Shown in pieces: positions 1 to 7,903 of a DNA stretch of 40,756 bases. Every line of letters starts with the position of its first letter. Position 1 is the stretch's first letter. The DNA lies in the IMG/VR virus record IMGVR_UViG_3300022907_001652, positions 1 to 40,756 of that record; one strand, written 5' to 3'. Origin of the DNA: a virus. The notes under the pieces were generated by a model, which was not told the DNA's origin, made no database searches, and saw nothing but the letters and a program-made list of their open reading frames with translations. Both the position numbers and the translations under genes were made by a program.

Positions 1-1117
1 TTTCGGTATCTTGTGCTGACCAACCAATCCTTTCCCATGGTACATCTTTGTTGCCAAAGTGTCCGTATGTACAATTTTTACTGTATTGATTAAAGTTAAA
101 AAGATCAAATCTATCTATTATGCCTTTTGGTGTAAGATCAATGTTGTCTCTGATAAACTTTTGTATACTCCGATTGTGTCCATTTGAATCTACGTAGATG
201 CTGGTAGGTTCTTTTACTCCAATAGCATAGCTCAGTTGTATTTGACACCAATCAGCCATATCATCTGCTACTACATTCTTTGCCAACCAACGTGCCATGT
301 ACGCCGCACTGCGATCTACCTTAGTAGGATCTTTTCCACTAAAAGCACCACCACCGTGAGGAGCAAAGCCCCCATATGTATCAACGATAATTTTTCTGCC
401 TGTAAGACCAGTATCACCGTCAGGGCCGCCGATAACAAAGTTACCGGTAGGGTTAAAATGAAATACAGTTTGTTCGTCGACTAAATTGCCCAATACTTTT
501 TCTACTGCGGTTCTAAAAGGTGCTATAACACTGTGCTGAAAACCATCTTTGTGTTGATGACTTATTACAACTTGATCAATACGTTTTACACGATTGCCAT
601 CGTATTCCACACTAACCTGACTCTTAGCATCTGGTAATAGAAAGTTATAGCCATCTGCTCGCATAGCAGTGAGTTCTTTAAGCAACTCATGAGAGTAATA
701 TATAGGTGCTGGCATCATTGCTTCATTATCGTTGCAAGCATATCCAAACATAATACCTTGATCACCTGCACCAAAGTCGTCTGTGCCTAATCCAATGTCA
801 GAACTTTGTGCGTGTAGTTGATTGTTGATTGTTTTGTTCTCAACTGTCAGTTTGTCCCAATGAAATCCTTCTTGTTCGTAACCAATTTCACGTACTTTGT
901 CTCGAATGATTTGTTCTACCTGTTCGTCTGAAACGTTGAAATTTTTAACCTCGCCTGCAAGGACAACATAGTTTGTTGTTACCATGGTTTCGACTGCAAC
1001 ACGTGTGGTTTCGTCGCCAGCACTTAGTCCAGCATCAACCAATGCGTCTGATATCTGATCTGCTATTTTGTCAGGATGACCTTGGCTTACTGACTCTGAT
1101 GTAAATATGTAACTCAT
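1..1117 (-). CDS. metK: S-adenosylmethionine synthetase, C-terminus cut by window edge
   Basis: Makes S-adenosylmethionine from methionine and ATP in the cytoplasm. About 372 codons are visible; the bacterial enzyme is about 384 residues, so only the last few residues are missing. Visible signatures are GHPDK at residues 13-17, GAGDQGIMFGYA in the middle (ATP/methionine site), GGPDGDTGLTGRK, then GGGAFSGKDPTKVDRSAAY, and near the edge the C-terminal GHFG...PWE block. All the classic catalytic blocks look intact, so it should be active. The ATG at 1117 overlaps the TGA of a 34-codon micro-ORF (ATGA). A perfect-consensus sigma70-type promoter lies about 100 bases upstream. Its location next to seven radical SAM genes suggests it supplies their cofactor during infection; that link is inference. 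The family assignment is very secure. Confidence 0.97.
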   Translation of the reverse strand, partial: MSYIFTSESVSQGHPDKIADQISDALVDAGLSAGDETTRVAVETMVTTNYVVLAGEVKNFNVSDEQVEQIIRDKVREIGYEQEGFHWDKLTVENKTINNQLHAQSSDIGLGTDDFGAGDQGIMFGYACNDNEAMMPAPIYYSHELLKELTAMRADGYNFLLPDAKSQVSVEYDGNRVKRIDQVVISHQHKDGFQHSVIAPFRTAVEKVLGNLVDEQTVFHFNPTGNFVIGGPDGDTGLTGRKIIVDTYGGFAPHGGGAFSGKDPTKVDRSAAYMARWLAKNVVADDMADWCQIQLSYAIGVKEPTSIYVDSNGHNRSIQKFIRDNIDLTPKGIIDRFDLFNFNQYSKNCTYGHFGNKDVPWERIGWSAQDTE

Positions 1118-1218
1118 TTGTATATAAAAGGATCCCTCTTCCGTAGTTCTTTAAGTTTCTTACGATATCGTATTTCTAATTTAATTTTATTAATAAGATT
1201 TTTTATCCATACTAACAT
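1114..1218 (-). CDS. 34-residue basic micro-ORF upstream of metK
   Basis: A small open frame starting MLVWIKNLINK and ending KRDPFIYK, rich in Lys and Arg, with a hydrophobic start and then a charged, probably helical stretch. Its TGA overlaps the metK ATG (ATGA), which suggests translational coupling. An AAAGGTG ribosome-binding-like sequence sits about 6-7 bases before the ATG. The same bases also form the spacer and -10 of a perfect promoter consensus, so a transcript starting from that promoter would lack the ATG. The peptide could be made only from longer read-through transcripts, or the frame may not be translated. No function recognised. Confidence 0.5.
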   Translation of the reverse strand: MLVWIKNLINKIKLEIRYRKKLKELRKRDPFIYK

Positions 1219-1245
1219 TATATACACCTTTTGTTTGTTTGTCAA
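1217..1245 (-). promoter_or_regulatory. Perfect-consensus sigma70-type promoter for metK
   Basis: On the minus strand TTGACA (1245-1240) is followed by exactly 17 bases and then TATAAT (1222-1217). This matches both consensus hexamers at optimal spacing. Transcription would start near 1210, leaving a leader of roughly 90 bases before metK. The last bases of the -10 overlap the ATG of the 34-codon frame. It implies expression of metK by unmodified host RNA polymerase. Confidence 0.65.
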
Positions 1246-1250
1246 ATAAA

Positions 1251-1454
1251 TTATTTGCTATGAGATGGCATTTTAGTTTCAATAAACCAAACATGTTTTT
1301 TCAACTTCGGATGATATTTTTTCACACGTATTTTTTTACCTTCACGTATCATGCTGACAGTCTTATGTGCAACATAGTGATAACTTGCATTTTCACGTTT
1401 CTCACCTTCTGGTATCATCCATGCTTTTGAATCTTTATTCTTTTTAGCTGCCAT
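1251..1454 (-). CDS. rpmG-like: bL33-like ribosomal protein
   Basis: A 67-residue, very basic protein. Its C-terminal half (about residues 24-62) follows the pattern of bacterial ribosomal protein bL33: a short aromatic beta strand (YHYVAHK), a basic loop, then KIRVKKYHPKLKKHVWFIETK. This parallels the bL33 ending of the form [21 protein letters not shown]. It has no Cys pairs, so it resembles the zinc-free bL33 type. The N-terminus is about 12-15 residues longer than in cellular bL33. The start ATG has AGGAG about 7 bases upstream. It follows the 350-residue gene by 9 bases. bL33 is near the tRNA E-site of the 50S subunit; a phage copy could replace the host protein and alter translation. 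The assignment is from remembered family sequence and needs a profile search. Confidence 0.62.
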   Translation of the reverse strand: MAAKKNKDSKAWMIPEGEKRENASYHYVAHKTVSMIREGKKIRVKKYHPKLKKHVWFIETKMPSHSK

Positions 1455-1463
1455 TTATAACTC

Positions 1464-2516
1464 CTATAATAGTGGTACTTGTAATCTTTTGCTATCCTGC
1501 CATGTGTAATCATACTCAGCATAACTATCTGAGGTCTTTATACTGTACACATCTAGATGTTTTGTAAGTTTTTCTAGTATCTTTTCAAAATGTTCTGTAC
1601 CAAAACTTCCTTGCAAGTTTACCTGTCCAATCTTTGGGTGTCCAATTGTTAGACTAGGATCATCTGGATCAAAGTTGTTTGCTGTCAGCCAAGTGCGAAA
1701 CTCTCTTAATTTTTCTTGCATAAATGGTTGGTTGTGTGTGTTATTACCCCATTCAATATCAAAGTCACCTGCTGCTTCAGTTTGTGGTTTAAGTGTAGTG
1801 GTAGTAAGTTCGTCAATTCTGCTATCACCGCCTTCATCACTGAATACTTCCCAGTGGTGTTTACCTACGGCTTTGTTAACACCTACATATACTCCGCCTT
1901 GGTTTCTTGCAATAGTGTCTACTCCAAATAGGTTGTAGTCTTCTTCATCTAGTACAAAACGAGGAGCATGCAACCAACACATAACATTGCTAGGACGCAC
2001 CCATTCTGGTGTGCTTTGGTGTCTTCCTAAACTGATAATAAAACATTCTGCTTCGTGGCACAACAGATTTAACTGACGAATATACCAACGTGTTTCAGCA
2101 TCTGCACCGGTATAGTGCTTGCTCATTGCACCACTAACACCTTGTGTTTCTTCAAAATACAAATGCAATTGATTAAACTTATCGTGATTTACACTAACAA
2201 TATCTTCTCCAGCTCTATTACTGTGGAAAACTTTGGTCATGTTTGAAGCAGTAAAATAATCCTTAATAAAATAATCAATATTGCTTCCATTGATTCCAGC
2301 AATAGTTCTGTTTATCTCTGTTGCTAAAAAATCTAAATTTCTATCACTTTTAGGAAAACCAAAAAAACAATAGTTTTTTTCCAAATGCAACTTACTATCT
2401 AATATACCATTAAAGGCAGTCAACCATTTGCGACTCAGACTATTATCATATACATCAAAATACACAGGCAATAAACCATCTGGCCCACGCAGTTGAATTT
2501 CAACTCTATCAAGCAT
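1464..2516 (-). CDS. Unrecognised 350-residue protein at the end of the radical SAM cluster
   Basis: Soluble-looking protein with no signal peptide or membrane segment. The middle is rich in Trp, His and Cys: LCHEAECF near residue 155, WVRPSNVMCWLHAPR near 175-190, and NQGGVYVGVNKAVGKHHWEVF near 205-225. The C-terminal third is acidic with DPDDPSLTIGHPKIG and a Tyr/Asp-rich end. It does not carry a radical SAM CxxxCxxC motif. It overlaps the upstream radical SAM gene by 8 bases and has GGGAGAG just before its ATG, so it is probably co-translated with it. It could be a partner, substrate carrier or separate enzyme of the pathway. No family recognised and no function is claimed. Confidence 0.8.
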   Translation of the reverse strand: MLDRVEIQLRGPDGLLPVYFDVYDNSLSRKWLTAFNGILDSKLHLEKNYCFFGFPKSDRNLDFLATEINRTIAGINGSNIDYFIKDYFTASNMTKVFHSNRAGEDIVSVNHDKFNQLHLYFEETQGVSGAMSKHYTGADAETRWYIRQLNLLCHEAECFIISLGRHQSTPEWVRPSNVMCWLHAPRFVLDEEDYNLFGVDTIARNQGGVYVGVNKAVGKHHWEVFSDEGGDSRIDELTTTTLKPQTEAAGDFDIEWGNNTHNQPFMQEKLREFRTWLTANNFDPDDPSLTIGHPKIGQVNLQGSFGTEHFEKILEKLTKHLDVYSIKTSDSYAEYDYTWQDSKRLQVPLL

Positions 2517-3816
2517 CGATACTCTCCCACCAGTCTAGTATTTCTTTATCTTTGCTTAGTATATGTTTCATTGTAAAACTATCATTTCTTATACGTTCTA
2601 ATGTGTGTATACGCTTTTTGCCTTTACGCATACCGTCTGCGTATTGTTCTGGCCACTGTTCTGACATCGTTGGCCGATTTTTCAGTTGTACTAACATATC
2701 TGTTAACGACTGACTTAGTTCATTATTAGTTAGCTCGTCTATTACACGTTCTAGTATTTTTCTTGGCAGTGCCAATGGTGACATTATTATATCAGGTGTA
2801 AAAGTAAAAATCACTTTTGCAAGTATATCAACATCTAGTTCTTTACCTAATTGATTGATATTACAAATTTCAAATAATCCAGGAAGTGTAAGTGTAAAGT
2901 CTAACCGCATTTGACGTCGATTGGTTGCAATTTTCGTACCTTGTTTGAAGTTTTCTACAAACTGATCATATTTCAATCCAGTTCTTATGTATTCACCAAT
3001 AGGACCTGTGCCATCAATACTAGCACATATTTGCCAATCACGTATGTTTGCTAGTATGTCCGTATATAGATTCTGCCCTTTGTAGTTTACTCGGCTTAGA
3101 TTGGTGTTGTAACGTGCATACAACCTAGGCCCATCACCAAGTTCTACAATACGTTTCATGTAACGCCAGTGTTGTTCATACATAAGTGGCTCACCACCTA
3201 CCCAATATATTTCTTCTACTCTGTGTTGTTCTACTGCTTCTGAAAATTCTTTTTCTATCTGTGTGTCTTGAAACTGAGAGATCTCTTTACGTACTTCTGG
3301 ACGCATCCAATTGTTTTTTGGATTGTTGAGATCAGTCATGTTGTGTTGTTTTTGTTCTGTTTCCCATGCACTGCTCAACATATCGCCACATGTTCTACAT
3401 TTAAAGTTACATAGGTTTGAAAATCGATAATCCCAACTCACTGGCTTCATGCTTGTCCAACCAGTATCATCTGTTGTTTCCCATATTTGATTGTATTTGT
3501 GCTGAAACAATCTTTGAAAGTATGTTCTATATACATCGGTGTTTAAAAGTTTGTTGTTACATACGTCACATTCACTTAGTTCTTCACCAGCCATCATCCT
3601 GCGTCTTACACTACGCATGTGTTCGCTGTTCCAGTGTTCATCTAGTGTGATAGGATTGTAAGTTCCTGTTCCTGAGGCTGTATCTATGTACTGCTCAAAG
3701 CTCTGTGCTGGTTCACGACTAGCACAACAAAGTCTGCGTTCTGTTTGTGGCGAAAGATAAGTGTGTGTCCAAGGAGCCATACACAGTGTTTTAGGTGGGT
3801 TTTTTGGTTCGTCCAT
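2509..3816 (-). CDS. Radical SAM protein with N-terminal twitch-like domain (copy A)
   Basis: A 435-residue radical SAM enzyme. The N-terminal cysteine-rich domain carries Cys12 (LCMAPW), Cys30-Cys31 (LCCAS) and Cys83/Cys86 (CDVC), a layout expected to bind an auxiliary Fe-S cluster. The radical SAM core begins with CNFKCRTC at residues 136-143, the [4Fe-4S]-binding CxxxCxxC, followed by WVGGEP near 205-210 (the GGEP SAM-binding motif) and an SIDG-type strand further on. It resembles the family NCBI labels 'twitch domain-containing radical SAM protein', whose substrates I do not know. It starts 2 bases after the stop of the next radical SAM gene upstream and overlaps the 350-residue gene downstream, so it is part of one operon. 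Confidence 0.92.
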   Translation of the reverse strand: MDEPKNPPKTLCMAPWTHTYLSPQTERRLCCASREPAQSFEQYIDTASGTGTYNPITLDEHWNSEHMRSVRRRMMAGEELSECDVCNNKLLNTDVYRTYFQRLFQHKYNQIWETTDDTGWTSMKPVSWDYRFSNLCNFKCRTCGDMLSSAWETEQKQHNMTDLNNPKNNWMRPEVRKEISQFQDTQIEKEFSEAVEQHRVEEIYWVGGEPLMYEQHWRYMKRIVELGDGPRLYARYNTNLSRVNYKGQNLYTDILANIRDWQICASIDGTGPIGEYIRTGLKYDQFVENFKQGTKIATNRRQMRLDFTLTLPGLFEICNINQLGKELDVDILAKVIFTFTPDIIMSPLALPRKILERVIDELTNNELSQSLTDMLVQLKNRPTMSEQWPEQYADGMRKGKKRIHTLERIRNDSFTMKHILSKDKEILDWWESIDA

Positions 3817-3817
3817 C

Positions 3818-4831
3818 TTAAAATGAATTCACAATATTGGTATACCAATAAAACTTATCAGCATACTTTTCAAGCTCTTGTTTAAATTCTGCTTTTTCTG
3901 CAGATGTTGCAAACTCCAATCCTAATTCGCCATATACAGTGTGTACATGTACTTGCTTTAAAACATTAAAGTTGGGTAGAGAAGCAAACCAATTGATTGT
4001 TTCTTCTAAGTCAAATACATTGTGTTTTCCAATGGTATATGCACAACTTATATTGATACCTTCTAATAAATTTACTCTTTGGATTACATCTGACACTTTG
4101 TCCCATTTCAAAGGAGTACGTGTTTCTTCAAAGCGTTTTCCAATACCATCAATGCTAAAATGAATATCAACAGATTTTGCTTGATACCATAAGTCAAGAG
4201 TTTGTTGGTCAGGATAGATGCTTCCATTTGTATTGTAACTTATTTCAACTGTGTTTAAATCTTTTATTTTTTTTAACACTGTTAGGTGTTCGTTGGTAAG
4301 CAACGGTTCACCTCCGTTGAAATATATTCTTTTTATATTATCTAAATTGGTTTTGGATAGGTGGTCGTATTTTAATTCGTCACCTGAAATTATTTTAACA
4401 CCAGCTTCGGCAGCCCATAAACTTGAATATTCCCAACTGCAAATTATACATTTTGCATTGCAAAGTGGTAATACATTGTAGTCTATACTATAGCACTCAT
4501 TTAGTTTTTCTTCGCTTTGTTCTAGAGAGATTGGTAAATTTTTTGCTAAAAATCTTCCTAATGCAATTTTACGTGGACTTTGTCCTCCTTGGTCTTCAAT
4601 TACCCAGCAAGTAGTGCAGGCTTTGGATCTTTTATTTTTTCTAACATCGTTTCTTATACCTTCTAGATATTGATGATTCATTAGATCCTGTTGTCCTCTA
4701 AATTGTTCAGACTTTTCAGCTAAACAACATGGTGCAACCAGTTGCTCTTCACCAGTGAACCTGCGAACATACAACCCGTGAAACACCAATGGACAATAAC
4801 TTGATTTCATCACTTCTCTTAAATCAGTCAT
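3818..4831 (-). CDS. Radical SAM protein with N-terminal twitch-like domain (copy B, short form)
   Basis: A 337-residue member of the same family. N-terminal cysteines are Cys13, Cys35-Cys36 (PCC) and Cys72/Cys75 (CTTC). The radical SAM motif CNAKCIIC is at residues 124-131, NGGEP at about 172-176, and SIDGIG marks the later barrel strand. It is roughly 65-140 residues shorter than its siblings. The missing part is at the C-terminus, after a Trp/Tyr-rich end. No frame shift is evident at that end, so this looks like a naturally short version. It lies 21 bases after the nucleosidase gene. No good Shine-Dalgarno sequence is visible before its ATG. Confidence 0.9.
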   Translation of the reverse strand: MTDLREVMKSSYCPLVFHGLYVRRFTGEEQLVAPCCLAEKSEQFRGQQDLMNHQYLEGIRNDVRKNKRSKACTTCWVIEDQGGQSPRKIALGRFLAKNLPISLEQSEEKLNECYSIDYNVLPLCNAKCIICSWEYSSLWAAEAGVKIISGDELKYDHLSKTNLDNIKRIYFNGGEPLLTNEHLTVLKKIKDLNTVEISYNTNGSIYPDQQTLDLWYQAKSVDIHFSIDGIGKRFEETRTPLKWDKVSDVIQRVNLLEGINISCAYTIGKHNVFDLEETINWFASLPNFNVLKQVHVHTVYGELGLEFATSAEKAEFKQELEKYADKFYWYTNIVNSF

Positions 4832-4852
4832 AATAATTATCCGTAATTTTCT

Positions 4853-5419
4853 TTACCATCCAAAACTAAACTGATCTTGTTTTGTTAAGATTTTATTTCT
4901 AAACAGGTCAGCTCCTTTACTGACATTTTCATGCCATTCACGTCCTTGATCTTCACCGTCTGCATCACTGTCTGAGATATACTTGTAACAATCAAAAGGA
5001 ATATTAAATTTATAACAAACTTTTGCTAGTGCGTATGCTTCCATTTCACATATTTGATAGTTTATATGTGGCACGCTAAAACTGTCTCCTGTTCCGCATA
5101 CAAACAGACTGTCGTGTTTGGTTTGACATACAATCATTTGTTCTTCGTCTCCAGGGCTTACATAAAGAGGCAGTCCAAGTGGTGTACAATCCATATCACG
5201 TTCAATTACTGCACTAACACCTACTAGTTTACCTTTTAGCTCAGCACTACCACCTGCACTTCCATAGTTTATTACTTTGTGAACAGGAGAATTATAGCAT
5301 AGTTCACGTGTTAGAGCAATACTTGCATTTATTTTGCCTACTCCTGTAATCAGTTTTTTATAACCACTTGGCAACGTCCCAGGTAGTTCTTCTTCAAGTG
5401 CTATCACAACTAATATCAT
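4853..5419 (-). CDS. mtnN-like: MTA/SAH nucleosidase-like (5'-deoxyadenosine-removing) enzyme
   Basis: A 188-residue member of the purine nucleoside phosphorylase/nucleosidase superfamily, shorter than bacterial MtnN (about 230). Family landmarks are present in order: ALEEE at residues 7-11, TGVGKINA at 25-32, VINYGSAGG at about 49-57, CGTGDSF near 108-114, EMEAYA at 125-130 and ISDSDAD at 148-154. In MtnN the Glu of the EEE run, the Glu of MEA and the Asp of ISD are catalytic, and all three are conserved here. The known reaction hydrolyses adenine from MTA, SAH and 5'-deoxyadenosine. 5'-Deoxyadenosine is the inhibitory by-product of radical SAM chemistry, which fits its position inside this cluster. 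ATG overlaps the upstream stop (ATGA), with AAGGA ahead. Confidence 0.85.
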   Translation of the reverse strand: MILVVIALEEELPGTLPSGYKKLITGVGKINASIALTRELCYNSPVHKVINYGSAGGSAELKGKLVGVSAVIERDMDCTPLGLPLYVSPGDEEQMIVCQTKHDSLFVCGTGDSFSVPHINYQICEMEAYALAKVCYKFNIPFDCYKYISDSDADGEDQGREWHENVSKGADLFRNKILTKQDQFSFGW

Positions 5420-5829
5420 GTTCTTGGTCCTTCATAATCTATTGCATCAGCCAGTTCTGAATGATGTGTTCGCAAATCTTGTTGTCTACGCCAATCAACA
5501 TCAGTAATTTTCATGCGTAAAATATTTCCATCTAGACTTGCTCCACTTTGCATAAAATCAACAATCTTTACAAACTCTTTCATGTGAAAATCAGACACAT
5601 TTGCACTCAATAGTTTTTTAGATACTAGTTCTTTTGCACGTTCTGGTAGTGTGCCAACACTATGATAATATGCTTCATGTAGCATATTCCAATACACATA
5701 GTCAAAACTGCGTTGGTCAATCCAGTTTGCAAGTTCTTCCAAATACAGTACATTAAACACATTCACAGTTGAGCAAACCTGTAGTTGTATGTTTGTATTT
5801 CTATTACGCATCGACTCAAAACGATCCAT
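5416..5829 (-). CDS. C-terminal part of frame-broken radical SAM protein (copy C)
   Basis: This 137-codon frame has no radical SAM motif of its own. It looks like the C-terminal region (auxiliary helices after the barrel) of the gene just upstream. Reading the same frame further upstream to about 5872 gives QRANAVWDEVNTN before the first Met. This fits as the natural continuation of FSIDDVEERFEY at the end of the upstream frame. The internal ATG at 5829 has no ribosome-binding site. I therefore treat it as the second half of one roughly 400-residue protein separated by a one-base deletion, not as a separate gene. Its stop overlaps the nucleosidase ATG. Confidence 0.75.
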   Translation of the reverse strand: MDRFESMRNRNTNIQLQVCSTVNVFNVLYLEELANWIDQRSFDYVYWNMLHEAYYHSVGTLPERAKELVSKKLLSANVSDFHMKEFVKIVDFMQSGASLDGNILRMKITDVDWRRQQDLRTHHSELADAIDYEGPRT

Positions 5830-5837
5830 GTTTGTAT

Positions 5838-6620
5838 TTACTTCGTCCCATACTGCGTTAGCACGTTGTATTCAAACCTTTCTTCTACATCATCTATACT
5901 AAAAGCTATTTCTACTAATTTAAAATTTTTCCATATCTCTTCTGCATGTTCTGGAAACTGTGTTCCATTTGTATTATAGTGTATTTCTACGTCTTGTGCA
6001 ATACCTTTATCAACCATTCTTTGTAATAGATCAAAATGTTCTTTGATCATAAACGGTTCACCACCTGTAAACTCCAGGTAACGCACTTGTTCCATGAGTT
6101 CATCAATATCTTGCCAAAATCTTTGATTTTGTCTTGGCCATGCTCCATCTTTTAGCATCTGATAATGAAAACTATCTTTACCTTCAAAACGTACTTCTTC
6201 AGTAGCAAACGTACTTGAACTCCATGAACCACATATTCGACATTTTAAATTACAAATATTTCCTAGTTTAAAATCTATAAACACCAACGGCTTTGCGTCA
6301 GCAGTCCAGTTAGTGTCTTCTACAATATGTTTCAGACGGTTAAGGGTATGCATGCGTTTTGATGTGCGTCCACTGCGTTCTTCATTCCAACACTTGCGAC
6401 AGGTTTGTGGCTTTTTACCATCTAAGAACTCTTGTCTTAGTTTTTGCATGTATTCACTAGTGTGTACTTCATTGAGATTTGTACGAAGCAAACTGTACTT
6501 GTTTCCTTCTGTGTCTTTTATTTCATCTTCTGCTAGACAACAAGGACGTACTGTACCAATTGGTGATGTTTCTAAACTTACCCACGGCAAAACACAAAAT
6601 TTATCGTGTGGTAATTTCAT
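5838..6620 (-). CDS. Radical SAM protein with N-terminal twitch-like domain (copy C), N-terminal part, frame-broken
   Basis: A 260-codon frame holding the complete N-terminal Cys domain (Cys9, Cys27-Cys28, Cys74/Cys77), the radical SAM motif CNLKCRIC at residues 123-130, TGGEP at about 185-189, and AFSIDD at about 239-244. It then leaves the family pattern after FEY (residue 251) and ends nine residues later. The continuation is in another frame (5416-5872). Joining the two gives about 400 residues, the normal family size. The ATG overlaps the stop of the upstream radical SAM gene (ATGA). If the shift is real the truncated protein keeps the SAM core but loses the end of the barrel. Confidence 0.85.
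   Translation of the reverse strand: MKLPHDKFCVLPWVSLETSPIGTVRPCCLAEDEIKDTEGNKYSLLRTNLNEVHTSEYMQKLRQEFLDGKKPQTCRKCWNEERSGRTSKRMHTLNRLKHIVEDTNWTADAKPLVFIDFKLGNICNLKCRICGSWSSSTFATEEVRFEGKDSFHYQMLKDGAWPRQNQRFWQDIDELMEQVRYLEFTGGEPFMIKEHFDLLQRMVDKGIAQDVEIHYNTNGTQFPEHAEEIWKNFKLVEIAFSIDDVEERFEYNVLTQYGTK
5867..5868 (-). other. Single-base frame break inside radical SAM copy C
   Basis: On the minus strand the gene reads GAA TAC AAC GTG. One extra C (TAC CAA CGT) would continue the family sequence as EYQRANAVWDE. No homopolymer longer than three, slippery heptamer or strong downstream stem is obvious. A real mutation or a sequencing/assembly error is therefore more likely than programmed frameshifting. 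Confidence 0.75.
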
Positions 6621-7903
6621 TTTAATGCACCCAGCTCTGGTATAGTGTCCAGTATGTTTTCATCACGTATACCATCTAATTTGTTGTTCTTCTCCCAAAA
6701 CTTTCTAATTAAATGGATATTGTCTGTACTATCCATGTACTGTATTGCACTTTCAAAACCCACTGTTGCTCTGTTTAACCTATCTAAAGGTTGTAACCAT
6801 TCTATATGCTTTTTATACTTTGCTTTAATTTTTTCTTTGTATTCTTTTGGTGCTATATCTATTCTATAATGATCTGGATCTTGCAGTATGTTTATGTTTA
6901 AATCTTGAGGTTTTAGTAAACCTTTATCTACCCAATCTTTATGAAAATCAGGTATGTGCCAGACATTCATAATGCTTAGTGTAGGACTTATATAAAAATC
7001 AACATCAGGACATATCTCCATCATTTGACGCCTGTTTTTTTCAACTGTATCCCACTTGGTTCCTTTACGTATGTATTCTGCACGTGGTCCCATTGCATCT
7101 AAACTTGCACCAACTGCAACACTGTCAAACTTTTTCCAGATGTCAAACACTAGTCTGTTTTTAAGTTTTACGTGTGAGAAGTTTGTATTATAGATTAAAC
7201 GCACATCAAACCTACCTCTGCGTTCAAGCTCGTCGAGTATTACATAATGTTCGTCCATCATCAAAGGTTCACCACCAGCAAAGTAAATCTGCTCAACATG
7301 GTCAAGGTGCTCCATTAATTGTTCCATCATATCTGTTTCAAATCTACCTGCATAGTTTAACACACTATTGTTTTTTGCCCACTCTGGCCCTGCAAGTGCA
7401 ACTTGATCTTTATACCAACTGCTTGAGAATATATGTCCGCAACTTCTACAACTTAGGTTGCATAAATTTGAAAAACGTATATCCCAATAGGTCATTGCAA
7501 AGTCTTCGTATTCACCATTCTCTGCGGTATCTTTAATTCTTTCAATGTGGTGTCCATGATGCTTGTTAGCACTTTGTCTACCTGAAAAGAAGCCTGACTT
7601 CTCCTGTTCATAACAACGTCCACATGCTGAATTTTCTGTTTCAGAGAGCATGTCTTTACGCAGTTTTTTTTGCTCAGGACTATTCCATATTTCTTTTAGT
7701 GTGTTTGTTTTGCAGTTTCCAATTTGTCCTACGCCCATTTCAGCATGACAACAAGGATATGCTTCGCCGGTTGGATATGCATGCAAATGAATCCACGGAT
7801 ACATACAAAATGTTTTGCTTTCACTCAGTAGTTGGCGTTCTCTTGGACTTAGATCACTAAGTTTTACTTTTATAGGGTCTGCACTATTATAATTATAACT
7901 CAT
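6617..7903 (-). CDS. Radical SAM protein with N-terminal twitch-like domain (copy D)
   Basis: A 428-residue radical SAM enzyme. N-terminal cluster residues are Cys33 (FCMYPW), Cys51-Cys52 (PCCHAE) and Cys94/Cys97 (CGRC). The core motif CNLSCRSC is at residues 148-155, then FAGGEP and SLDAMGPRAEYIRKGTKW, the last being the strand and loop typical of this family. It is closest by eye to copy A: both have WDYRFSNLC or WDIRFSNLC before the core and share SSSW or SSAW after it. It overlaps the neighbours by 11 and 4 bases, so it is co-translated with them. Substrate unknown. Confidence 0.93.
   Translation of the reverse strand: MSYNYNSADPIKVKLSDLSPRERQLLSESKTFCMYPWIHLHAYPTGEAYPCCHAEMGVGQIGNCKTNTLKEIWNSPEQKKLRKDMLSETENSACGRCYEQEKSGFFSGRQSANKHHGHHIERIKDTAENGEYEDFAMTYWDIRFSNLCNLSCRSCGHIFSSSWYKDQVALAGPEWAKNNSVLNYAGRFETDMMEQLMEHLDHVEQIYFAGGEPLMMDEHYVILDELERRGRFDVRLIYNTNFSHVKLKNRLVFDIWKKFDSVAVGASLDAMGPRAEYIRKGTKWDTVEKNRRQMMEICPDVDFYISPTLSIMNVWHIPDFHKDWVDKGLLKPQDLNINILQDPDHYRIDIAPKEYKEKIKAKYKKHIEWLQPLDRLNRATVGFESAIQYMDSTDNIHLIRKFWEKNNKLDGIRDENILDTIPELGALK

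Noticed and set aside
3818-4831. Second frame-broken radical SAM gene (copy B is short)
   Set aside because: The following gene starts 2 bases later and no leftover C-terminal coding sequence exists, so it appears to be a naturally short member.
5416-5829. The 137-codon frame as an independent small gene
   Set aside because: No ribosome-binding site at its first ATG, and the frame extends upstream to continue the family sequence of the preceding radical SAM frame.
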